In this document: one piece after another, positions 36,315 to 46,439 of the stretch | Position numbering within the stretch: the first letter of the stretch is position 1 | Layout of the letters: each line of letters begins with the position of its first letter | Assembly: GCA_001600635.1 (NCBI GenBank) | Contig: BCKL01000012.1 | Span: 620,001-684,000, forward strand | Direction of reading: 5' to 3' | Length of the DNA stretch: 64,000 nucleotides | Origin: Leucosporidium creatinivorum | Lineage: Eukaryota; Basidiomycota; Microbotryomycetes; Leucosporidiales; Leucosporidiaceae | Notes under the pieces: model-generated | The model's input: only the letters and a program-made list of their open reading frames with translations | What the model was told of the DNA's origin: nothing | Databases searched by the model: none | Position numbers and translations under genes: made by a program

Positions 36315-37916
36315 ATGCCCGACCTGATGACCCGCGTCCTCACCAGCAGCTCGTCTCCTTCTTCCAACTCTACTACCGACCTACAGCCCACGCGCCCTCG
36401 CCTCTCCAAACGAGAAGCGACTCCCCCTCCCGAGTTCCTCGAGCGATCCAAGAGGTCGAGAAAGCTCTCGGAGAGGGCCATTGAAGCTGCTGGACAGGGG
36501 AGTAGCGATGATTATGATGAGAGTGAGGGGGAGGAGAGTGAGGAAGAGGAAGAGTACGTCGAAGCAGGGGGAAGGGAAGGCGCCGGGTCGTCGCCTAGCT
36601 CGGGTCGCCAGCTCGGAGGAGGGCAGCAGGATAGGGCGACGGGTAGCGGCCGAGGACAAGGATCCCAGATTCCCTTCAATCGGNTCTACGGCTCGAGCGG
36701 CACCGTCAGCGCTCCACAGCAGGCCGAANTNCCTTCGNNCTNCCTNNCTCTCCATGTCCCCGTCACCCCTCCTCAACCCNCTGCACCTCAATCGTACGCC
36801 TGGGATCCCACCCTCGGCNGCCTTGTCCCTATCACTCCCCNNACCCAACTCCTCAACCTCAAAACCTTCCTCTTCCCTCCCAACTCCTACCTCGGCTCCA
36901 TTTCCCCCGCCGACTCCGAGCGCTCCAACGAGCTCATCAAAGCGCAGAGCTGTGTCGATTCGTGTACGCACAGTTTGTGGTGGGGGAAGCGACCGGGAAG
37001 GATTAGGAAGCATTTCGTAGAGTGCAAGTGGAGGAAGGAGGAGTTTAAGAAAAGGAATGAGGTGGACGTGATGGCGAGGTTGTGCGAGTTGCAGTTGGAG
37101 GCTCAGCAGTGAGTCTCTCGTCTTGTACTTCTCAGACGTACATTGCTCACCCTCACCCCGCCTCCACTGCAGAAAGGAGAAGCTCACACTTGATCTCGGC
37201 GAGTCGACCCCTCCTCGTTCTCCTCGTCGCCCTCCCACTGCCCGCACCACTCGAACGAGCAACACCGCTGGTCACGATACCATTCCTCCGTATCAACCGC
37301 CCACTTTCCCTTCTTTTGCTCTCCCTTCTTCCTCCCCGACCGAGCCCAAATCCGAATCCCTCCTCTCCGACGCCGAGCTCATGCCTCCTCCACCTGTCCC
37401 GAAACGACCTTCTGCTACTCTTCGCGCTCCGAAACTAGCCTCGACTTGCATCCAAGCTTCCACTGGCCGAGTGATCAAGCCGAGGGCAGCTGTAATTGGG
37501 CCGAAGAGCACGCTTCGAGGTGAGCCTGGCTGCTCGGAGCCGTTCTCGTCTGAGCTCAGCTGACTGTCCCTTCACTCACAGTCCTCATCCACGACGACCC
37601 CTCCCTTCCCATCTCTATCCACCTCCACCCACCTTCCCCTAACTCACTCACTCCCCTTCCCCCTCCTCGTCTCCTCCGACCCTCGGCGATCTCCCACTCC
37701 TCCTCCGGCTCTGGCTCCCTCCTCAGCATCTACACCTACTCCATCCCTGCGACGCAGCTCGCAAAGGGTGCAGGACTTTCGATCGAATTCGGCGAGGAGG
37801 GAGAAGGAGAAGTGCATGTTGAGAGGGAGGTGAGGAGGTGGCTGAGTAGGGAGGGAGCAGAGGTGCTGCTGAGGGTGAGGGGAGAGGAGGGGGAGTGGTT
37901 GCTTCTGGAGAAGTAG
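36315..37916 (+). CDS. Gene B copy 2: unrecognised, nuclear-type, acidic/basic protein
   Basis: About 491 residues in three exons (36315-37108, 37173-37519, 37582-37916) with clean donors and acceptors and an open frame throughout. Starts MPDLMTRVLTSSSS. Same architecture as copy 1: basic patch (ERSKRSRKLSERA), acidic run, conserved block LLNLKTFLFPPNSYLGSISP and ELIKAQSCVDSCTHSLWW, Pro/Ser/Thr-rich middle, and a C-terminal module SIYTYSIPATQLAKGAGLSI ending WLLLEK. In the zinc-like block copy 2 reads RKHFVECKW where copy 1 reads RKHCVECKC, so two Cys are lost. N positions at about 36.68-36.84 kb match those in copy 1. This is the better-preserved reading frame of the two. Function unknown; a chromatin-associated role is only suggested by the neighbouring reader gene. 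Confidence 0.7.
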
Positions 37917-38169
37917 CAAAGTGCAGAGTAGGAGCTGGAGCGTGAGCGGAGAGGACTGAAAATGTAGCGATTCGTCGATACTTCCCGCATGAGTCGAGTC
38001 GAGGAGCGAGAGACTGGCTCGGCGAAGGGTTCCTCTCGCGTTCTCAAGCTCTCCTCTGCGCCACTCATCGTCTCTCTACAGCACGATCCGAACTTGACGT
38101 ATATGCTCCTATGACGACGTCCACCATACTACGATACCGACTCCCTCTCGAGGCTAAGCTATCTCGCGG

Positions 38170-40770
38170 CGCCGAGGCTTACTCCACTCCAATCGTCGTG
38201 CAGGCTGCGCAGATGTAGTTGATGCACGTAGTATGCTCCCACTCCTTGCATCCGTCGCACTGCAAGATGGTCTGCACGCGATTAGGTCAGCATCAGTCGC
38301 TTCTCGGCGGCGCTGGTACCGCAAGCTCGGCGCACCTGATTGCCGTCCCAAGGTCCTTTGCAGCAGACGAGCTATGGGTAGAGGAGGAATATCAGAATGA
38401 GCTTCGAGTGTGCTCGTTGACGAGACGACGTACCTCGATTTTGCTAGCTTCCTCATCCTCGACCGTCTCCTGGCCGAGCTCCTCCAAGCGCTGCTCCTCC
38501 AAACCGGCCATCAACGGCCCGGTGTAGCTCTTCATTTTCGTGTCGTCGTCGTCGAGGAACCATTCGAGAGCTTGGCGGAAGAGTTTCTTGTCCTTGGCGT
38601 TCTTCGGTCCCGCCGTCCTGTCGCTCAAAAGCTGGCGCGCTTTCGCCGAGGTGAGCAGCGACAGCTCGGAGGGCTTCCTCCAGTAGCTGTGAGATGATGA
38701 CTGATCAGTCCACGGGTGAAAGAGAGAGAACAAAAATGNGGAACGACGCACAGTTCACCTGCGCTCGGGATCCAGGTGACAACAATCGAGGTCTCGCTCT
38801 GCTCGCCCTTGATTATCTTCTGCGGCACTTTGCTCGCGTCGAGGACCTGTAGGAACAGACGTAAGTACTCCAGCTCCCGTATACACGGGCCTTGAGAGCT
38901 TACGATGCTTGGGTATTCCTTGCAATCAGAGTAGGAGGCGGTCACGAAGTCGCCAGCCTTGAAGCTCGGCGAGGAGGCGGAGGCGGCGGGAGCTGGAGGC
39001 GCGGCACTGCGCGTAGACGAAGTGCGAGTGCGCTTAGAAGCAGAAGGAGAGCCCTTGGGAGTAGTTGATCTCGTCGATCCAGAAGGAGGAGGGGCAGGCG
39101 AGCGGGAGTGCGAGCGCTTAAGCCGAGGTTGGGGGTTTCCACCGTCTCTGCAGCTCTCCGAGTCAACTTCTGTTGCTTACCCAGTCGTTAGAAAGTAACT
39201 CACCCTCCAGTGTGACTTCCTCCGCTAGCGTCTCCCTCTTGCGCCTCCGACGGTGCTCGGCCCACGCTGCTTGAGCTGCTCGGTCAGCTTCCCTCGCTCA
39301 GCGGGCACTCTCAAAGCGACAGAGGCACATACAGCTTATCCACCTCATCCTGTACAGTCGCCACCCACGCCAAAGCTTGATATCCCCTCGCCTTGCCCTC
39401 CAACTCTCCCACCTCGAGCGCCGTGCGCAACGTCGAGACGAGCAGCCTGCCTCCCAAGCCTCCTCCGAGCTTCGCCCTCGGCATCAACTCTGGTGCATAC
39501 GTCTTGTTGAACGCTTGCGAGATCTGGGAGTAAGTCGGCCGAGAATCGAGAGCGAGAGGGCCGAAGTGGATGAAGGGCGAGTCGGAGGCGGTCGCTTGCT
39601 CGTCTGCGAGCGCGGAGAGTTGAGTAAGAGAGGCCTCAAGGTGATCGAGGTCAGTCTGTAGGGTCTGAATGAGATTCATGGCGAGCGAGCTGAGTACTGA
39701 GAAGAGCGAGAAACGAGCAAGATATGGTCAAAGGGAGGGAAGCGATTCAAGCTCGTCCCACCATCTCCGAGTCGTTCGCCTCGGCGGAGAGCTGCAGCAT
39801 GTCAGCATTTTCTCCCAATGCTCTCCCAGCACGGTAGACATCTGTAGCGGTGCTTTCGGGTCGTGTCTGACCTCAGCGACGACTTCATCCCGAGTAGAAG
39901 GGGGCCGAATCGAGCTCGTCGCCTCTCTCCCTCCTACCACTCACTAGTGCTCACTGCTCATCTCGGCTGCCGGCTTGTCTCGTCTGCTCTCGTCTTGCTC
40001 TCGCGTACAGACATCTGTTCCAGGCTTCAAGGCGGGCTGCAGTACTACAGGCGAGTCTCTCGGTGCGGGAGCTGGCTTCTCTTGTCGTTGAGACTCGAGG
40101 GAGGAGCTGGGATCTTGGCTACCTCGGCAGCCCCTGGTTGTCGGCGAGCGAGATGCGGAAGGCTCTCGCTGAGAGTAACATTCCATGTAGCTCACGGGCA
40201 AGGGGACCGGGGCAAGGGCAAGAGAGCTTCTGCCCGCTCAGCAAGATGGCTCGGCGTGCTCCTCAGCTGCAGCTGCGAGCTCTCGGAGCCGTCTTGCGGT
40301 TGAGCTGTATACAGGAATTCCGCTGGACCGGCGTGAGCCTTGTCGCAAGCTAGCAGAGCGCTCGCCAGCAGACTGAGACGCTCGGGGCGGGTGACCTGAG
40401 GCTGAACTTCGTCGGCGGCTTCGCTTCTCTTTGCTTGCTCCGCCGGTCCTCGGCGAGGGTTGAGCGAGTCTTGCATCAAGGAAGCAGAGGTAGTCGCTGT
40501 AGGAAAAGGTCTCTCTCACCAACGTGACTCGGGCTAGAGTTTGCTGCTCGGCGATCCCTCTGCTCGGCGGAGCAATGAGGCTGCTCTACCGCTGGAGAGT
40601 ACCCCCATCTCAAAGCGCGTCGCACGAGTTGCTACCCACCGTGTTCAACTCTGAGGAGTCGCTACTGCCTTTGATGTGACAACAAGCGAGCTCAACGCAC
40701 TCGGCGCTCGACCCTGCTCGGCGATTGTCAGCTCGCCAGCATGAGGCTGCTCGCGCTGCGTCGTCTAGAT
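38170..40770. repeat. Inverted duplication B, arm 1 (PWWP/PHD copy 2 and its upstream flank)
   Basis: Matches 46440-49040 in reverse. The match covers the whole gene and about 1 kb of upstream DNA, for example the words GACTCGGGCTAGAG and CTGCTCGGCGATCCCTCTG shared by both flanks. Between about 38.7 and 39.24 kb the arms are almost identical. Confidence 0.8.
38179..39679 (-). CDS. PWWP/PHD-type chromatin-reader-like protein, copy 2
   Basis: Start ATG 39679 (MNLIQTLQTDLDHLEASL). The N-terminal helical region runs to WVATVQDEVDKL, followed by short linker exons (39.24-39.13 kb), a Ser/Arg/Pro linker (LKRSHSRSPAPPPSG) and the PWWP-like segment FKAGDFVTASYSDCKEYPSI / VLDASKVPQKIIKGEQSE / TSIVVTWIPSAGE. 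A helical part follows (LFRQALEWFLDDDDTKMKS) and then the short PHD-like finger LVCCKGPWDGNQ / LQCDGCKEWEHTTC / YICAAC, ending at 38179. The aromatic Trp of the PWWP signature is replaced here (KEYPS against KPWPS in copy 1), which may weaken ligand binding. It is convergent with gene B copy 2, about 260 bp apart. One N lies at 38739 in an intron. Confidence 0.78.
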
Positions 40771-42509
40771 ACCGAAGTCGACACGTCCCATTTCGGAGAG
40801 GTCTTGCAGTTGAGCTGTAGTATGGGGCGCCGCTGTATCTTCATGCAGCCCTTTATGACCAGCAGCAACGCGCTCGCGGCGCACTGGACACGATCGGCGT
40901 GAACTCGAGTTTCGACAGCCGCTTCCCTTCCCTCTTGCTGGCTCGGACGGCGCTAGTTGAGCGCTGCTCGAACATTGCATTGATAAAGGGGTTGGGCGCA
41001 GGAAGGCGAAATCCACGACGTCAACAAGTTGCGAGCTGGCGCAAGAGCTGGTCCTCGGCGATTCTCGCTGCTCGGTGGAGCAACGGCGTTGCTCGGCCAA
41101 GAGGGAGTACGTCCACGGTTCCTGTATCTCCCGAGCTTGTATACTCTCTTCCTTCTCGGCATTCCAGCTGGCCAAATTCGGCCTCGTGGGAGGGCTCGGC
41201 GCACTCATCGGCGCTCGCCCTCCTGCTCGGCGATGGTTCAGCTCGACAGCAGGGTGCTGTGCGGGCTGCGTTGTCTGGATGTAGGCGAGACTACCGGTTT
41301 GCAGTAGATCCCGTAGCTGTACAGTACATAGCTTGTCTGAAGCCGATGGCTCAGCCTGAGCTCGGCGATGGCGGCGACCGATGGCAAAGCTCGCGCTGTA
41401 TGCCGACTCTCGCTCTCGAGCGCCAGCAAAAAGCGCTGCGACATGCTTGGCCAGCTTCTACCTCGCTCTCGAGATGTTGCAGCCCCCCAGCTCTGAGTTC
41501 GAAGCTGAGAGCAGTTCACAAAGCTCACTGAGGGAGGCCTGGAATCTCAGATTCATCGCCCGCCCACTGGCTGTTGATGAAGGAGATCTTTCGTGTGCTT
41601 CCTCAGAGTCCCAAGACTTGCAGCTCTCGCGCAAAGGTTGTGCGCCGGCTGGGAGAGCCCGAAGAAGCTGGCTCGGCGCGCTCTTCAGCTGCAGCTGCAA
41701 CATCTCGGAAACGTCTTGCGGTCGAGCTGTACTAGGGACGTCAATCCTATCGTTGGGCAACTCTTTCGAAGCAGACAGCAAGATGCTCGCCCGGCGACTC
41801 AAGACCTCGGAGCGGAAGACGTGAGTGCGGCGCCTTCTCATCTCTTTCGCTGGCTCGACCGGTGCTTGCTGAGGACTGGGGGAGTGGTGCGTTGAGGAAG
41901 AGGCCGACGCTCAGAGAGGCTGTCCTACTCACCCACATGACTCTGCATGGAGCGAGAGTTGCTGCTCGGCGCTCTCTCGTTCGGCGGGGCAACAGCGTTG
42001 CTCTACTGGGAGGAGTTTTTGGCCGGAGAGCGCTCTCAAAGCTGTCTGGTACAATGATGGTCTCTCCTGATGCTCCAGCTCGTGGCTCTTAGTCCGAGGG
42101 GAGTGGCCGGGAGGACTCGGCGCTCGCCCTCCTGCTCGGCGATGGTTCAGCTCGACAGCAGGGTGCTGTGCGGGCTGCGTTGTCTGACAGCAGTCGAAGG
42201 TGCCTGTCTATCACCCGACCTTGGCACCTATGATGACTCTGCAGCGCTTCTCCGTTGCCCTTCGCTCGGGTAGAGCTCGGCGATGAGGTTTCGCAGGCCA
42301 GAGGGGCCGACCTGCGCTGCTTACAAGCTCTCGATATCGAGAGTAGACTAGAGCGCTTCATACGGTAGTTCTTGACTGCCGAGTAACGCACAGTGCGGTT
42401 TCAATACCAGCTGCTTCAAGTCCCGAAAGCTAATCGCCTTCGAATTCCACCGCTCACAGCTCTCCTTCCTCCCCTCACCTCGCCTCACCTCATCACACCT
42501 CAGCACACC
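39680..42509. repeat. Non-coding local repeat array upstream of PWWP/PHD copy 2
   Basis: At least three partial units in the same orientation: about 40.2-40.77, 40.78-41.29 and 41.64-42.20 kb. Shared landmarks are AGCTGCAGCTG followed by GTCTTGC.G.TGAGCTGTA, then TGCTCGGCG...GGAGCAA, then CTGCTCGGCGATGGTTCAGC with GGGCTGCGTTGTCT. A fourth unit lies inverted at 46.44-47.05 kb. Short ORFs inside are not conserved in frame between units. CTCGGCG occurs about 17 times between 40.1 and 42.3 kb, nearly all in one orientation. No transposase, terminal repeat or known family recognised. Confidence 0.65.
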
Positions 42510-42824
42510 ATGTCCAAGCGCACCCTCCCCACCCTCACCCTCCCTTCCCTCCTCTCGGACCTCTCCTCACTCTCCACCAACTCGACTCTCCTCCCAGCTC
42601 TCCCACCCAGCGCGCCTTCCTCGCCTCCCTCCTCCTCCCCGGACGCCAACTCGCCCTCAGCGCTCGCCGTACAGGTAGCAGAGGAGTTTATCAAGAGCTC
42701 TAATGTCCTCCTGGATAAAGTCGAAGCGGAGGTGGTCGAGGGTTTGAGGGCGAGGATTGATAGAGTCGAGGAAGGGGTTAGGGAGGTTAAGGGCGGATTG
42801 GAGGGGCCGGCTGGGGAGTTGTAG
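42510..42824 (+). CDS. Small coiled-coil protein (104 residues), function unknown
   Basis: Single exon, MSKRTLPTLTLPSLLSDLSS to GPAGEL. A Ser/Pro-rich first half is followed by one long amphipathic helix (VAEEFIKSSNVLLDKVEAEV, RARIDRVEEGVREVKGGLEG). Size and form resemble small subunits of coiled-coil complexes such as DASH or BLOC-1, but I cannot assign it. A pyrimidine-rich leader (CTCCTTCCTCCCCTCACC) precedes the ATG. The first 15 codons and the leader are copied in the chimeric ORF at 45910-46152, which supports the ATG choice. Confidence 0.6.
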   Translation: MSKRTLPTLTLPSLLSDLSSLSTNSTLLPALPPSAPSSPPSSSPDANSPSALAVQVAEEFIKSSNVLLDKVEAEVVEGLRARIDRVEEGVREVKGGLEGPAGEL

Positions 42825-43512
42825 GAGAATAAGAGGAGGAGAAAAGGCCGCTGCTGCTGCTGCTGCTGCTGGTCAGTAAGCGGAGGGCGCTACAGAGGAG
42901 CGGGTGGGCAAGGTGCGTTCGGCGTGTGCTGAGCTCGTGGGAGCGCTGGAAGGGCCGAGAGCTGACCAGATTATATCTGCAGCACGATATATACGCTGTG
43001 CTTGCGCTGGAGCTGTAGGATAATGGACCGGCCCTCTGCGGAGGCTACAAGGTGCGCATTATCGCTGGAGGAGCTTCGTGGCGCGCGTGGTTGACTGACT
43101 TGAGCTTGCTCGACAGGCTGCATGACCTCGGGATACTATACGACAGCTTCAAGGTGCTTGGACGACGGTCTGATGCACTACAGCCGCTGCTCACCAACTC
43201 GGAGGAGCAGCGAAGCAAGACGAGCGGCGGGTCGGCTTTCGAGTTGTGTAGCGAAATGGCTTTGTCTGAATAAAAGCAGTGCTTTGATCAGGGAGAACTT
43301 GCTTATCCTGCTGCACTACATCAAAGTGACGAGACCCCTAACGCGTCACGTTGTCGCTTCCGCTGGCAGACTGCAGACGGGCGAGCTTTCGCTTTCCCTC
43401 CCTCTCCCTCTCACTCGCTCGTCTCATCCTACTCGGCTACAGCTTTCACGTTTCTCCCCTCTCTCGTCTGCTTCTCCTGCGCTACACGCCCCCAACCCTC
43501 TCCTCAAAAAGG
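42825..43512. other. Intergenic with a CTG trinucleotide run
   Basis: A (CTG)7 microsatellite lies at about 42851-42871. The rest is the 3' end of the small gene and the promoter/leader of the bHLH gene; no ORF of note. Confidence 0.55.
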
Positions 43513-45577
43513 ATGAGCTCGCCTCGTCAACCAGGAGGACCAGATTCCTCGCTCCTCACCAATGGAGCAGGAGGTCGAGTCATTGGCGGTACGGCGGATG
43601 ATCATGCTATCCTAGGTATCTTAGCACAGGTGAGTACAGACGTGCAGGATGAGGATGAGCTACAGAGGGAGGGGAGGGGAGCGCGTGATGGCGAGCACGT
43701 GAGGAGCAGGGAAGGGAAATGGAAGGGAGAGCAGGGGGAGCTGAGCAGCAGCGGCAAAAGAATGGATGCTGTAGCCATTCACTCGCTCGGCGCTTGAAAG
43801 CGACGGGCGGGTGAGAGCCACGAGCAGCCCGCAAGCCTCGGTCAGTCAGGTGACTGAGCTTTTTGGGCAGAGGGAGCTGAGCTGGCAAGCAAGGAAGAGC
43901 TGGAGGATGTCGGCTGGAGATGAACAGGATGGCAGGTAGTGTAATACGCTGCTCGCTATCTGCTCTCTCCTTGCCCGAACTCCTCGAGCGGTGCATTTCC
44001 GCCTGCGCTCAGCGGAGGGCTAGAGAGCAGTGTCGCCGGTCTCTGCGCTCTGGGTGTGTGCTGTGGTACAGCACGACGTCTAGGGTGCTTTGATGCTCGC
44101 GGTGGAGTCTGTGACCGGTTCCTCGCGAGCGAGGACTTCTGTCGAGCCATTCCAGCACCAACGTCGCTCAAGCTCGCCTGTACAGCTCGCTGCCGGTCTC
44201 ACCTCCTCCTCACCATTCTCAACAGATGTCCCAACAGCAATCCCAAGCCAAAGTCCAATCCTCCGGCCCTCCCGCCTCTTCGTTCGTCCTTCCCTCCCCC
44301 TCTCGGCTTCCTCGCTGACCCTCTCTCCTCCCTTTCCAGCTCCTCCGCCGCTCTCTCGCCCTTCCAACCCTCTCACTCCCACTCGAACCACCTGATGCAC
44401 CACCAATCACCCTACATGAGCCTCCCTCCGCTGCCCACCCTTCCCGGCTCGACCTCCTCCTCCTCGGGCCTCCCTCACACAGCACTCTACGTCGATACCC
44501 CTCCTCGACCTTCCCCACCGCCTCGCGCATACGATTCCAACGGCGCCGGTGCGGGAGGGTACGGAGCAGGAATGTCGTTGGAGGAAGCTATGGCGAGCGC
44601 GAGGGGAGGGACGACGAAAGGCCCTCGAGCACCGAGAGGGCGCACCTCCTCGACCTCGGCGTCGGCGGCGGCGGCGTCGACCACCCTCCCAGCAGCGGAG
44701 GACCTTCCCCCTCTTCCTCCTCTACCGGCTTTGAGGCCGCCCTTTCAGCTGAAGGAAGATGGCGGAGGAGCAAGTGGAGTGGGAAGCAGCGTCGATGTCT
44801 CGCGCGAGACTTCGGTCGATGGAGAAGGAGGGGAGGGGGAGAGTGATGCGAATGGGGGCGGGGGGACGCCAGGAGCAGAGGGGAAGGGCAAGGTCAAGGC
44901 GCCGGCTAAGCCTAGGGGGAGGAAACCGAAGAATGGGACGCCGGTGGTGGGTACGCCGAGTGCGGAGGGTGCTGGTGGAGAGGGACAGACGGAGGTGGAT
45001 TGGAGTAGGACTAGGAAGGACAATCATGTGAGTTTTTTTTTTTTGAGTCCGGCCTCTCTTCCCTGCTTTGCACACTCTCTGAGCTGTGCAGGGGCAGCTC
45101 GCTCGTTCGCAGCTCGGATGAGGGAGGGTGAATGCAGATCGAGGACCTCACTGACCCGCTCTGCACTCTTTCCCCCACGCACAACAGAAAGAAGTCGAAC
45201 GGCGCCGTCGAGAAACCATCAACGAAGGGATCAACGAGTTGAAGCTCATAGTCCCCGGCTGCGACAAGAATAAAGGCTCCATCCTCAAGCAAGCCGTCAA
45301 GTACATCTCGGAGCTCAAGGAGGCGGAGGGAGCCAATATTGAGAGATGGACGTTGGAAAAGCTGTTGAGCGATCAGGCGATGGGGGTCGTTGTTGGGGAG
45401 AGGGAGGGGTGGAGGAGATGTGCGGAGGAGAGGGAACAAGAGAGGGATAGGGCCGAGGAGGAGTGCAGGAGGTTGAGGAGGAGGGTGGAGGAGCTGGGTG
45501 GGGAGAAGGTAGAGGAGAGTGAGAGGAGGGTGGAGGGGGAGAGGGAGGCGAAGAGGCAGAGGGTCGAGGGGGCTTGA
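43513..45577 (+). CDS. bHLH transcription factor, Cbf1-like
   Basis: E-box-binding regulator; in yeasts Cbf1 acts in sulfur metabolism and at centromeres. The DNA-binding domain is split by an intron: ...SRTRKDNH / KEVERRRRETINEGINELK, with the H-E-R type basic residues (His, Glu, Arg) that contact CACGTG, then loop and helix 2 (NKGSILKQAVKYISELKEAE). A C-terminal coiled coil follows (REQERDRAEEECRRLRRRVE), ending KRQRVEGA. The N-terminus is less certain: ATG 43513 (MSSPRQPGGPDSS), exon ending GILAQ at 43629, then a 596-nt intron and MSQQQSQAKV at 44226. A small intron with donor GTTCGT (about 44284-44339) joins this to SSAALSPFQPSHSHSNH. The last intron begins GTGAGT followed by an 11-12 base T run at about 45031. 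Confidence 0.85.
43630..44225 (+). other. Long first intron of the bHLH gene (596 nt)
   Basis: Donor CACAG/GTGAGT at 43630 and acceptor CTCAACAG at 44225, phase 0. Alternatively the first exon is untranslated and translation starts at ATG 44226. Confidence 0.6.
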
Positions 45578-45909
45578 GTCTGCGCCGAGCTGGAGCGGAG
45601 CGGAGATGGGAGGGAAGTGCTTGCTTGCTTGTGCTCTTGATATATACTACTGCATAACCGTATCGATGGCGCGGTCCGACACCGTTCGGCGCAAGCAAGG
45701 GCGGCAGTGAGCGAGTTGGAACTGTTCGCCCAGCCGGCTGGCTTCTCGGAGATCGATTTACGAGCGGGTTCGGCCTTCACCCTCGTTCACGTAGCTCGTA
45801 CCTCCGAGTACTCTCCACCTGTCTTCCCCTCCACAAGCGACCACTCTCCCGCCTCACCCCTCACCCTCAGCACGACCTCGGCCCCCTCGCTGCTCAAGCA
45901 TCTCCTCAC
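45578..45909. repeat. Tail fragment of gene B (third copy) downstream of the chimeric ORF
   Basis: About 45800-45909 continues the gene B 3' end (minus strand), past the chimeric stop. 45578-45790 is the bHLH 3' region with nothing else recognised. Confidence 0.6.
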
Positions 45910-46152
45910 CTACCGCTCTACATGCACTTCCCCCTCTCCCTCCTCGCCGACTCCGATCGACAGTCCTGCACTCCTTGCGAGCTGCGCCGAAGGGATGGAG
46001 TAGCTGTAGATGCTGAGGAGGGAGTCAGAGCCGGAGGAGGAGTGGAGATCATCGCCGAGGGTTGGAGAAAGCGAGAATGGTGGTCTAGAGGGGGAAGAGC
46101 GGGAGGAGAGGAGGGAGGGAAGGGTTAATGTCGGGAGGGTGCGCTTGGACAT
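45910..46152 (-). pseudogene. Chimeric ORF: start of the small coiled-coil gene fused to the end of gene B
   Basis: 80 codons. It starts MSKRTLPTLTLPSLL, identical to the first 15 residues of the 42.5-kb gene, and shares some leader sequence with it. After about 20 unrelated residues it continues SLLSIYSYSIPSAQLARSAG and GEEGEGEVHVER, the gene B C-terminal module in the gene B frame. A stop follows HVER where full copies continue EVRRWLSREGAE. The match to gene B continues past this stop. It could be a non-functional junction of two broken genes, or a short expressed protein using the donor gene's leader; the sequence alone cannot tell. Confidence 0.65.
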
Positions 46153-46439
46153 GAGTGAGCCGAGGTGAAAGAAGGAGGCTGAGCTGCGAGGAGCAGAATT
46201 CGACGGTTGGCCTCGGGAATAGAAGCAATTGCAGTGAGCTAGCACCGCAGTGGAGAGACAAAATACTTTTGTATGATGCGCTGTTGCCCGACTCAATGTC
46301 GAAAACCACCCAACAGCGCGACACAGCCCCTCTGGCCTGCATTGGCAAGACCTCATCGCCGAGCTCGGCTGCCCGCAGTGAACGAGCTGCCTCATCTCGG
46401 AGTGACTGGCACCGTCAAGTAGAGCTTACGCTTCGCCAA

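Larger units (their letters stand above)
36085..39679. repeat. Inverted duplication, arm 2 (gene B plus PWWP/PHD gene)
   Basis: Mirror image of 19083-22610. The two arms flank about 13.5 kb holding the secreted protein, MADS-box, Msb1-like and GPI-type genes. Confidence 0.85.

Noticed and set aside
44056-44225. ATG-initiated extension of the bHLH frame (MCCGTARRLG)
   Set aside because: Composition unlike the rest of the protein, and it lies inside a well-bounded intron; an upstream exon at 43513 or ATG 44226 is more plausible.
45029-45045. T-run after a GTGAG donor as a Pol III terminator
   Set aside because: It sits in the polypyrimidine part of a bHLH intron and no Pol III promoter elements lie upstream.
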